Origin: Actinomycetes bacterium
Lineage (GTDB): Bacteria; Actinomycetota; Acidimicrobiia; Acidimicrobiales; GCA-2861595
Length of the DNA: 42,138 nt
Assembly: GCA_023264975.1 (NCBI GenBank)
Contig: JAHFUS010000035.1
Location: forward strand, 1 to 42,138
Reading direction: 5' to 3'
Shown: positions 7,950 through 15,423 of the stretch, one piece after another
How positions within the stretch are numbered: position 1 is the stretch's first letter
Layout of the letters: every line of letters begins with the position of its first letter
Notes under the pieces: model-generated
The model's database searches: none
Told to the model about the DNA's origin: nothing
The model's input: only the letters and a program-made list of their open reading frames with translations
Made by a program: the position numbers and the translations under genes

Positions 7950-9200
7950 TCAGCGTGCCCGCTTGCGGCGCCCACGCTGTCCCCGCCCCTGGGGCGTGCC
8001 GATGACCGGCTGAGACGGATGGCTCTGCGCACCCTCCAGAAGGCGGCGATCGAGTTCGAACCGGGAGCGGGCCTCGTGCTGCTCGCGGGCCAGGCGTGCC
8101 GCCCGCTCCCGCTCGGCCTCGAGCACCGAAGCCAGGTGCCGCCCCAGCTCGGCGACCGCCTCGGCCAGGCGTCCCGACGGATCGAGCGGGCCGCCGGTGA
8201 CGGCGGCGCCGGCGCCGGCGTGCGGCTCGTGGCCCGGCGCCGGCCTGCCGGCCGGGATGGCGTCCACCGCCGCGTCGGAGGGACCGTCGGGCCGGTGCAA
8301 CTGGGCCGCCTCCTGCTCGAGGGCACGGATCTCTTCCCCGATGCGTGTCGCCTCCGCCTCATGGGCCAGCTTTGCCTCCTCCGCCCCGGCCCGCTCGGCC
8401 ACGACGGCCTCACTCAGCTCGACGCGGTACTGGCGCAAGGCGGCGACCTCGCCCTCCAGGCGGGTCACTTCGGACACGAGCGCCTCGTGGGCCGACTCGG
8501 CTTCGGCATACTCGGCCTCGACCGTCGCCGCCAGCTGCCGGCGCCGCTCCTCCAGAGCACCCGCCTGGCCATGCAGGTCCGCCATCCGTTGGAAGCGCTC
8601 GGAACGCGCCGCTTCGGCCTCCTCGTGGGCGGTCGCCAGCTCGGCGGCCAGGGCGGCGGAGTGTGCCTCGAGGTCGGCAATCACGTCGTCCAGGTTGCTG
8701 CGGGCGGCGGCGTGCTCCTCCAGGGCGTGGTCGTACTCGGCCTGCTGGGCCTCCAGGCCCGCCACCAGGCGCTGGCGCCGGTCCTCCAACGACCGGATCT
8801 CGGTCTCCAGAGCGGCCTGGGCCTGCACCGCTTCCCGGCGGCTCTGTTCGATGCGGCCCTCGGCCAGGTCGACGGCGGCGGTGAGGTCGACCCGGTACGC
8901 CTCGTGGCGTAAGTCGGCCCGTTCGAACGGCGGCTGGTCCGCCTCGGGACGGGATCGGTCGTAGCCTCTGGCCTCGGGATCGTGCGCCGTCCGGGCGCGA
9001 AGCCAGCGGGCGACCCGCTCCTCCTCGGGTTGCGCCCAGGTCTCGTCCCACACCACGATGTCGTCCGGCTCCTCGGGCATCGCGTCGTCGTCTGCGCCCG
9101 GAACGGACCTCGTGTCATGGTCGGCGCCACCGGCCCGGCGCCTCACATTGCGACGCTTCAACGGACCACCCACCCGCCCGCCGCGATCCTCGGAAACCAC
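7950..9200 (-). CDS. Coiled-coil protein of unknown function
   Basis: Up to 416 aa from a GTG at 9200 (AGGGGGG just upstream); an ATG at 9080 (MPEEPDDIVVWDETW) is a plausible alternative start. From about residue 105 to 300 the protein is almost unbroken heptad-like helix rich in Ala, Glu, Arg and Leu (for example RSLEDRRQRLVAGLEAQQAE). A Gly/Pro-rich break near 305-340 is followed by a second short coil and a very basic tail (GQRGRRKRAR). The acidic segment EEPDDIVVWDETW near residue 43 could be a docking motif. No signal peptide or membrane segment. It lies between hrcA and a nucleotide-sugar dehydrogenase. A DivIVA-like or scaffold role is possible, but no diagnostic motif is present. Confidence 0.6.
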   Translation of the reverse strand: MVSEDRGGRVGGPLKRRNVRRRAGGADHDTRSVPGADDDAMPEEPDDIVVWDETWAQPEEERVARWLRARTAHDPEARGYDRSRPEADQPPFERADLRHEAYRVDLTAAVDLAEGRIEQSRREAVQAQAALETEIRSLEDRRQRLVAGLEAQQAEYDHALEEHAAARSNLDDVIADLEAHSAALAAELATAHEEAEAARSERFQRMADLHGQAGALEERRRQLAATVEAEYAEAESAHEALVSEVTRLEGEVAALRQYRVELSEAVVAERAGAEEAKLAHEAEATRIGEEIRALEQEAAQLHRPDGPSDAAVDAIPAGRPAPGHEPHAGAGAAVTGGPLDPSGRLAEAVAELGRHLASVLEAERERAARLAREQHEARSRFELDRRLLEGAQSHPSQPVIGTPQGRGQRGRRKRAR

Positions 9201-9334
9201 CGACCCCCCTTTCTGGTGCGACGCCGATGCGGTCCGGTGCCGGCGACCGGGGACGGGTGCACTTCCACGGTCCGGCGCCTCGGTGTGCGCCGATGCCAGT
9301 GTGGCACCACCCCGGTCACGACGCAGGTCCCAAC

Positions 9335-10594
9335 CTAGAGGTACTCGACATTGTCGGCAGGGGCGAGGCGCCGGCGGGTGTCGAGCACGTACCTGGCGGA
9401 TGCCACGGCCTCGTAGTCGTAGCGTTCGTGGTCGATGAGCAGGACGACGGCGTCGGCCGCCGCCACCTCCTCGGCCGTGGCCTCCACGCGGGTGGCGCGC
9501 GAGTCGAGCCGCCCGTCGAGCACGTGGGGATCGGCGACGCGCAGGTCCGCCCCGAAGCCGAGGAGCCGCTCGACGACAACATGCGCGGGCGACTCACGGG
9601 CGTCGCTGGTGTTGCGTTTGTAGGCCAGTCCGAGCAGCAGGATGCGTGCCCCGTTCAATGCCATGCCGCGGCGGTTGAGCGCCACCATCAGGCGACGAAC
9701 CACGTAGTCGGGCATGTGGTCGTTCACGTCGTTGGCCAGCTCCACGAAGCGGAAGCTGTGGCCGAGGCGACGGCGCACCCGCCAGGAGAGGTAACTCGGG
9801 TCGATCGGGAGGCAGTGGCCGCCGACACCGGGCCCTGGCGTGAAGCGCATGAAGCCGAAGGGCTTGGTGGCGGCGGCGTCGATGGCCTCCCACACGTCGA
9901 TGCCGAGGTCGCTGGCGAACATGGCGAGCTCGTTCACCAAGGCGATGTTGACGTGGCGGAACGTGTTCTCGAGCAGCTTGGCGAGCTCGGCCTCCTTGGG
10001 CGTCGAAACCGCCACCGTGCGGTCCACCACCGAGTCGTAGAACGACTGCACGGCGGCCAGGGAGGGGCCGTCGATGCCCGACACGACCTTGGGTGTGTTC
10101 ACCAGGCCCCAGGTGGGGTTGCCCGGGTCGATGCGCTCGGGGCTGTAGCCGAGGTGGAACCCGTCGCCCGCCACGAGGCCCGACCCCTGCTCCAGGATCG
10201 GCGCCAGCAGCTCCTCGGTGGTGCCCGGATACGTGGTCGACTCGAGGACCACTGTGGCGCCCTCCCGCAGGTGGGGGGCGAGCACGGCGGCGGACGTCTC
10301 GATGTGCGACAGGTCCGGCACGCCGTCGGTGAGGGGGGTGGGCACGGTTATCACTGCCACGTCGAAGCCCGCCAGGTCGCCCTCCGACGAGGTTGGCGTG
10401 TATCGGCCGGACGCCGACGCGGAGGCCAGCTCGGCATCCGAGATGTCCTCCACGTACGACTCCGCCGCGGCCAGGCGCTTCACCTTGCGCTCGTCGACCT
10501 CGAATCCGATCACGTGATGCCCGACCTCGACGGCCCGCATCGCCAACGGCAGACCCACGTAGCCCTGTCCGATGACCACGACGCGCAATGTCAT
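9335..10594 (-). CDS. Nucleotide-sugar dehydrogenase (UDP-GlcNAc/UDP-Glc 6-dehydrogenase family)
   Basis: 419 aa from an ATG at 10594. The N-terminal Rossmann motif GxGxxG is IGQGYVG (residues 8-14). The middle has ESTTYPGTTEELL, GYSPERIDPGNP and KEAELAKLLENTFRHVNIAL. The active-site Cys is C261 in GPGVGGHCLPIDP, and the C-terminal domain has LGLAYKRNTSDARESP. These enzymes oxidise C6 of a UDP-sugar to the uronic acid with two NAD+. The GLAYK...D.R.SP pattern and overall length fit the WbpA/UDP-N-acetylglucosamine dehydrogenase subgroup better than UDP-glucose dehydrogenase, but substrate is not decided. No glycosyltransferases flank it; a role in surface glycan is inferred. Confidence 0.85.
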   Translation of the reverse strand: MTLRVVVIGQGYVGLPLAMRAVEVGHHVIGFEVDERKVKRLAAAESYVEDISDAELASASASGRYTPTSSEGDLAGFDVAVITVPTPLTDGVPDLSHIETSAAVLAPHLREGATVVLESTTYPGTTEELLAPILEQGSGLVAGDGFHLGYSPERIDPGNPTWGLVNTPKVVSGIDGPSLAAVQSFYDSVVDRTVAVSTPKEAELAKLLENTFRHVNIALVNELAMFASDLGIDVWEAIDAAATKPFGFMRFTPGPGVGGHCLPIDPSYLSWRVRRRLGHSFRFVELANDVNDHMPDYVVRRLMVALNRRGMALNGARILLLGLAYKRNTSDARESPAHVVVERLLGFGADLRVADPHVLDGRLDSRATRVEATAEEVAAADAVVLLIDHERYDYEAVASARYVLDTRRRLAPADNVEYL

Positions 10595-10719
10595 CTGCCC
10601 GGCCGCGGCCCGAACCCCGGCCTCCTCCACGAGGTGGGTTCCCCATCCCCACCCGTTGCCGTCGAATGTCCGGGAGAACTCATCGGGCCATGGTGACACC
10701 CGCCGCAGCGGGCGGCCAC

Positions 10720-11589
10720 CTAGGACCGCAGCTTGCGTCTGGCTTTCTCTTCGAACATCATGTCGTCCGCCTCGGCCCACGCCTCCGCCATACCGGCCGA
10801 CGGCCGCCGGCAGGCGCCCCCCACCGACGCCGACACGCCCTCCACCTCGAGCGCCCTGCGAAGGCGCGAGACGAGGATCCGCAGCTGGGGTTCCTCGCAG
10901 TTGAGGGCGAGCACGGCGAACTCGTCGCCGCCGGTGCGGGCCACCAGGTCGCTGTCGCGGCTGGTCTGCTGGATCACCCGGGCGATCAGGCGCAGCACGA
11001 GGTCGCCGTGGAGGTGGCCCTGGCTGTCGTTGATGTGCTTCAGCTCGTCGAGGTCGACCACGATGACGGCGGCGGTGCCCCCATACCGGCGCCGGCGACG
11101 CTCCTCGGCTTCGAGGGCACGGTCCCATGCCCGGCGGTTGGCAACACCGGTGAGCGCGTCGGTGAGGGCCTCCACCTCGACTTCGTGCGCCCGCTTCGCC
11201 ACCGCTTCGGCGTTCGCGGCGTGGAGCGCGGCCTCCCACTCGGCCCCGGCCACGGCGGTCACGATCTCGCCCCACTGCTCGAGCCGGGCGGTCAGAGCCC
11301 GATCACGGCCGGCCTCGGCCCCGCCGATGCCGCACAGGGCGGCGAAGGTGCTCCCGTCGGGCAGGACGAGGGGCATGGTGAAGTCACGCTCCGGGTCGGG
11401 AGCGATCCGGTCGTCGACGGTGTGGTCGCCGCCGGCAGCCGTGCCCACCACGACGAGGTCGTCGCCCTCGAGCCGGGCGAAGACCCATGTCACGTCGGTT
11501 CGGTGCTCGGCGACATCGGCGACAGCGACGGCCGCCACCTTGCGGACGCGCGCCGACAGCGGGCTCCGCCGGTTGGCCTTCGCGTCCAC
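10720..11589 (-). CDS. GGDEF-domain diguanylate cyclase
   Basis: 289 aa from a GTG at 11589, chosen because a purine-rich ribosome site and a -10 box (11615-11620) lie just upstream; longer starts would lie on or before that box. Residues 10-120 look like a small GAF-like sensor without membrane segments. The cyclase domain begins at ALTDALTGVANRRAW (141 onward) and has VDLDELKHINDSQGHLHGD and an intact active site GGDEF (220-224). The product-inhibition I-site RxxD is present as R211-D-S-D214, five residues before GGDEF. It is expected to make c-di-GMP from two GTP in the cytosol. It sits between lepA and the nucleotide-sugar dehydrogenase on the same strand. Confidence 0.88.
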   Translation of the reverse strand: MDAKANRRSPLSARVRKVAAVAVADVAEHRTDVTWVFARLEGDDLVVVGTAAGGDHTVDDRIAPDPERDFTMPLVLPDGSTFAALCGIGGAEAGRDRALTARLEQWGEIVTAVAGAEWEAALHAANAEAVAKRAHEVEVEALTDALTGVANRRAWDRALEAEERRRRRYGGTAAVIVVDLDELKHINDSQGHLHGDLVLRLIARVIQQTSRDSDLVARTGGDEFAVLALNCEEPQLRILVSRLRRALEVEGVSASVGGACRRPSAGMAEAWAEADDMMFEEKARRKLRS

Positions 11590-11614
11590 ACCGCCCTTTC
11601 TTCCCCCTAGGCAA

Positions 11615-11620
11615 AGACTA
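11615..11620 (-). promoter_or_regulatory. -10 box of the GGDEF cyclase gene
   Basis: TAGTCT on the minus strand. It would start transcription near 11608, giving a leader of about 20 nt with GGGGGAAG/AAGGG before the GTG at 11589. No convincing -35 element. Confidence 0.35.
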
Positions 11621-11678
11621 GAGGGCATCGGGACCCACCGGAAGGGGGGTCCTACCACCAGCCTTTGAATGACACCAA

Positions 11679-13478
11679 TCAGTCGTCGTCGAGCCGAAGC
11701 GCCGACACGAACGCCTCCTGGGGCACTTCCACCCGACCGATGTTCTTCATCCGCTTCTTGCCTTCCTTCTGGCGGTCGAGCAGCTTGCGTTTGCGGCTGA
11801 TGTCACCGCCGTAGCACTTGGCCAGCACGTCCTTGCGCTTGGCCTTCACCGTCTGGCGGGCGATGAACCGACCGCCGATCGCCGCCTGGATCGGCACGTC
11901 GAAGAGTTGTCGGGGAATCAGCTCCTTCAACTTCTCGCACATTTTGCGCCCGTACTCGTCGGCCTTCGACTTGTGGATGATGCTGGAGAAGGCGTCCACC
12001 GGCACGCCGTTGAGCAGGATGTCGATCTTGACGAGCTCCGACGCCTCGTAGCCCGCCGGCTCGTAGTCGAGGCTGGCGTAGCCCTTGGTACGGCTCTTCA
12101 ACTGGTCGAAGAAGTCGACCACCACCTCGGCCAGGGGCACCCGGTACACCAGCTCGATGCGTTCGGGCGAGAGGTACTCCATCTTCACCATCTCACCGCG
12201 ACGGGTCTGGCACAGGTCAATGACCGTGCCAGTATAACCGGTCGGCAGGAGGACGGTGGTGGTGAGGAAGGGCTCCTCGATGGACTCCACATGGTTGGCC
12301 GCCGGCATGGCGCTCGGATTGTCCACCTCGACGACCTGACCGTTGGTGAGGTGGGCCATGTAGGCCACGCTCGGCGCGGTGGCGATGAGGGCGAGGTCGA
12401 ACTCCCGCTCCAGGCGCTCCCGCACGATCTCCATGTGGAGCAGGCCGAGGAAACCGCAGCGGAAGCCGAAGCCCAGCGCCCCCGACGTCTCGGGCTCGTA
12501 GGTGAAGCTGGAGTCGTTGAGGCGCAGCTTCTCGAGCGCCTCCCGCAGGTCGGCGAAGTCGTCCCCCTCCACCGGGAACAGCCCGCAGAACACCATCGGC
12601 TTGGGGTCGCGGTAGCCGGCCAGGGGCTCGGTTGCGCCTTTGGGGCCGGCGGCGGTGACGGTCTCGCCGGAACGGGCCTCGCCGACGTCCTTGATGCCGG
12701 CGATCAGGTACCCCACCTCACCCGGGCCGAGGGTGGCCACGGGTGTGGGCGCCGGCGCCCGGATGCCGATCTCCTCGATGTCGTGGGTGGCGCCCGCCTG
12801 CATGAAGCGCAGCTTCTGGCCGTCGTGCAGCGTGCCCTCGAAGATGCGCACCGCGCTCACGACACCGCGGTACTGGTCGTAGGAGGAGTCGAAGATCAGG
12901 CCCCGCAGCGGCGCCGCCGGGTCTCCTTTCGGCGGCGGGATGCGCTCGACCACGGCGTCGAGGAGTTCGGGAACGCCCTGGCCCGTCTTGGCGCTGATGT
13001 GGAGGATCGATGACGCCGGGATGCCGAGGACAGTCTCGATCTCGGCCGCGTAGCGCTCGGGGTCGGCGCTCGGCAGGTCGATCTTGTTGAGCGCGGCCAC
13101 GATGTCGAGGTCGTGCTCGAGGGCCAGGTAGCAGTTGGCCAGCGTCTGCGCCTCGATCCCCTGGGCCGCGTCCACCAGCAACACCACGCCCTCGCAGGCG
13201 GCCAGGCTGCGGCTCACCTCGTAGCCGAAGTCGACGTGGCCGGGTGTGTCGATGAGCTGCAGGACGTGGTCCCGCCACGTCACCCGCACGTTCTGGGCCT
13301 TGATGGTGATGCCCCGCTCGCGCTCGAGGTCCATCGAGTCGAGGTACTGCTCACGCATCTCGCGGGGGTCCACGGCGTTGGTCGCCTCGAGGATCCGGTC
13401 GGACAGCGTCGACTTGCCATGGTCGACGTGGGCGACGATGCAGAAGTTCCGGATGCGTTCGAGCGCCGTGTCAGGCAT
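11679..13478 (-). CDS. lepA: Elongation factor 4 (LepA)
   Basis: 599 aa, the usual length. Translation GTPase motifs: G1 [10 protein letters not shown]3 DTPGH, G4 NKID. The LepA-specific C-terminal domain is present ([68 protein letters not shown] begins in this part) and ends with the basic stretch around [19 protein letters not shown]4 acts on stalled or misassembled ribosomes. The gene has its own promoter (TACGAT at 13493-13488, nine nt before the ATG) and is divergent from the subtilase gene. Confidence 0.97.
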   Translation of the reverse strand: MPDTALERIRNFCIVAHVDHGKSTLSDRILEATNAVDPREMREQYLDSMDLERERGITIKAQNVRVTWRDHVLQLIDTPGHVDFGYEVSRSLAACEGVVLLVDAAQGIEAQTLANCYLALEHDLDIVAALNKIDLPSADPERYAAEIETVLGIPASSILHISAKTGQGVPELLDAVVERIPPPKGDPAAPLRGLIFDSSYDQYRGVVSAVRIFEGTLHDGQKLRFMQAGATHDIEEIGIRAPAPTPVATLGPGEVGYLIAGIKDVGEARSGETVTAAGPKGATEPLAGYRDPKPMVFCGLFPVEGDDFADLREALEKLRLNDSSFTYEPETSGALGFGFRCGFLGLLHMEIVRERLEREFDLALIATAPSVAYMAHLTNGQVVEVDNPSAMPAANHVESIEEPFLTTTVLLPTGYTGTVIDLCQTRRGEMVKMEYLSPERIELVYRVPLAEVVVDFFDQLKSRTKGYASLDYEPAGYEASELVKIDILLNGVPVDAFSSIIHKSKADEYGRKMCEKLKELIPRQLFDVPIQAAIGGRFIARQTVKAKRKDVLAKCYGGDISRKRKLLDRQKEGKKRMKNIGRVEVPQEAFVSALRLDDD

Positions 13479-13487
13479 GAACCAGCC

Positions 13488-13493
13488 ATCGTA
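13488..13493 (-). promoter_or_regulatory. -10 box of lepA, leaderless type
   Basis: TACGAT on the minus strand ends 9 nt before the lepA ATG. Transcription would begin at or within a base or two of the start codon, leaving no room for a ribosome binding site. Confidence 0.5.
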
Positions 13494-13659
13494 CGGGCGT
13501 CGACGTCCGACCGGTCGTGGCCACCCACGGACCGCGGGTGGTGACGGTGTCTAGGTCTAGGTGGCGGTTGGTCCCTTCGGGCTATGGCGCCACACCCAAC
13601 GACAGCCGATAGTGGCCCAGGAGTCATCCGGCTCAAGTACTTCAGGGGAGGCGGTGCGG

Positions 13660-15351
13660 ATGTTGAGTTCGGTCAACCGGTGGTGGCGGATGGCGGCCAT
13701 CCTGACGGTCCCGGCAGTGGCGGCAGTTGCCATCGGAGCCCATCCGTCCGCTCCCGTGACGAGGACCGACGACGAGCGCCCGGCGGTGTCCGCACCGGTC
13801 CGGGCCGCTATGTCAACCGTGATCGTGCAGGAGCGGGGCGCCGGCATCGCCGCCGGCGCAGCGGTCGCCCAGGCCGGCGGCCAGGTCACCCGGGACCTCC
13901 CCGTGGTGAACGGCGTCGCCGCAACGGTGCCGACCGAGAACCTGCCGGCGCTCGCCGCCCGGCCGGGCCTGATCGTCACACCGAACTCTGCCATGACGGT
14001 GCAGGGCACCGTGTCAGCGTCGGCCACCACCACGTCGGTGTACCGAAAGGTCGTCGGGGCGGACGACCTCAACGCCGACGGTTACAACGGCAGCGGCGTC
14101 ACCGTCGCCCTCATCGACACGGGCGTCGCCGCCGTGCCCGACCTGGTCGGCAAGGTGCTGCCCGTCGCCGGCCCGACGGGTGGGACCCAGCCGTGCGTGA
14201 ACCTGTCGGGCGAACCGGACTGCTCAGACCGCTACGGGCACGGCACCTTCATGGCCGGGATCATCGCCGGCAGCGGCGCCTCCTCCGGTGGCACCCATCA
14301 GGGCATGGCCCCCGACGCCCGGATCGTGTCGGTGAAGATCGCCGGCGCGGACGGTTCGGCCGACGTCTCCAACGTGCTGGCCGCCATTCAATGGGTCGTT
14401 TCCTTCAAGGACGCCTACGGCATCAAGGTGCTCAACCTCTCGCTCGGCACCGATTCCACCCAGAGCTACCGGACCGACCCGCTCAACTACGCCGTCGAGC
14501 GGGCGTGGGCGTCCGGCATCGCCGTCGTGGTCGCCGCCGCCAACCGGGGCCCCGGGACAGGCACCATCTCCAAGCCCGGCGACGACCCCTGGGTCATCAC
14601 CGTCGGCGCCATCGACGACCGGGGCACCCCCGGCCTGGGCGACGACCACCTGCCCGACTTCACCTCCCGCGGCCCCACCGCCGCCGACGGTTTGGCCAAG
14701 CCGGACGTGGTGGCGCCCGGCGCCCACATCGTCTCCCTCCAGGCGCCCGGCAGTTCCATCGCCACCAATGTCCCCACCTCCATGACCGGCGGCTACCGCA
14801 AGGGCAGCGGCACCTCGATGGCCACCGCCGTCGTGTCCGGCGCGGCCGCCCTCCTCATCGGCGCCGACCCGTCCATGACGCCCGATCGCCTCAAGTTCGC
14901 CCTCGGTTCCACCGCCCGTTCGGGCGTCGACGACGACGTCATGTCCGTCGGAGCCGGTGTCATTTCGGCCACTGCAGCCCGCTCGGCCGGCGCCGGCCTG
15001 GCCAACCAGGGCCTCGACCGCTCCAACGGCCTGGGCAGCCTCGACGCCAGCCGGGGCACGGTGCAGGTCCGCACCCAGGGCCTTGTCGGGCTTCCCGGCA
15101 CGGTCGTGTCCGGCACTCAGACAGCGCAGCTGCTGCTCTGGGATCCGCTCGGCTTCGTCACCGGGAACTGGTCCGGGCCCACCTGGTACCTGTCCACCTG
15201 GTACCTCGCCGGCTGGTCCGCTGTTGCCTGGGAAGGCTCCAAGTGGCAGGGGTCGAAGTGGCAGGGGTCGAAATGGCAGGGTCAGAGCGATCCGACCAGC
15301 ATGTACGGGTCGAAGTGGCAGGGCTCCGACTGGTACGGGGCGTGGGAGTAG
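13660..15351 (+). CDS. Secreted subtilisin-family (S8) protease with Trp-rich repeat tail
   Basis: 563 aa from an ATG at 13660 with GGGGAGG 8 nt upstream; the frame runs further 5' without a better start. Signal peptide: RWWR, then MAAILTVPAVAAVAIGA. Residues about 51-115 resemble an I9-type propeptide. The catalytic triad is D153 (ALIDTG), H194 (YGHGTFMAGI) and S386 (GTSMATAVVSG), with oxyanion Asn in AAANRG (N295). After the catalytic domain the tail (about 490-563) is rich in Trp, Gly, Ser and Tyr: WYLSTWYLAGW, three perfect tandem GSKWQ units, a fourth GSKWQ and GSDWYGAWE. The DNA of this tail is a 15-bp repeat. Such Trp tails may bind wall polymer or surfaces; this is inference. The downstream GGDEF-EAL gene is in the same frame beyond repeated stop codons. 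Confidence 0.9.
   Translation: MLSSVNRWWRMAAILTVPAVAAVAIGAHPSAPVTRTDDERPAVSAPVRAAMSTVIVQERGAGIAAGAAVAQAGGQVTRDLPVVNGVAATVPTENLPALAARPGLIVTPNSAMTVQGTVSASATTTSVYRKVVGADDLNADGYNGSGVTVALIDTGVAAVPDLVGKVLPVAGPTGGTQPCVNLSGEPDCSDRYGHGTFMAGIIAGSGASSGGTHQGMAPDARIVSVKIAGADGSADVSNVLAAIQWVVSFKDAYGIKVLNLSLGTDSTQSYRTDPLNYAVERAWASGIAVVVAAANRGPGTGTISKPGDDPWVITVGAIDDRGTPGLGDDHLPDFTSRGPTAADGLAKPDVVAPGAHIVSLQAPGSSIATNVPTSMTGGYRKGSGTSMATAVVSGAAALLIGADPSMTPDRLKFALGSTARSGVDDDVMSVGAGVISATAARSAGAGLANQGLDRSNGLGSLDASRGTVQVRTQGLVGLPGTVVSGTQTAQLLLWDPLGFVTGNWSGPTWYLSTWYLAGWSAVAWEGSKWQGSKWQGSKWQGQSDPTSMYGSKWQGSDWYGAWE
15235..15336 (+). repeat. 15-bp coding tandem repeats (GSKWQ) in the subtilase tail
   Basis: Three adjacent 15-bp copies at 15235-15249, 15250-15264 and 15265-15279 encode GSKWQ. 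A fourth copy lies at 15307-15321, followed by a diverged copy (GSDWY, 15322-15336). Differences are mostly at third positions, so the peptide is being conserved while the DNA drifts. Confidence 0.9.
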
Positions 15352-15423
15352 AGGGGGGCGTGGGAGTAGAGGGGGGCGTGGGAGTACAGGGGCCGTGGGA
15401 GTAGAGGCGGCGTGGTAGTAGAG
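15340..15423 (+). repeat. 17/18-bp tandem repeat carrying the subtilase stop codon
   Basis: Five copies of a unit like GCGTGGGAGTAGAGGGGG, spaced 18, 18, 17 and 17 bp. The first unit encodes the C-terminal AWE and the TAG stop of the protease. The second repeats AWE-TAG in frame, the third has TAC in place of TAG, and the last two are shifted. The array runs through the GTG start (15412) of the next gene. Confidence 0.9.

Noticed and set aside
9227-10696. 489-codon plus-strand open frame opposite the nucleotide-sugar dehydrogenase
   Set aside because: Shadow frame; the minus strand encodes an intact dehydrogenase with Rossmann motif and active-site Cys.
15235-15423. CRISPR-like array in the subtilase tail
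   Set aside because: Units are adjacent 15- and 18-bp tandem repeats without spacers and lie in or next to coding sequence.
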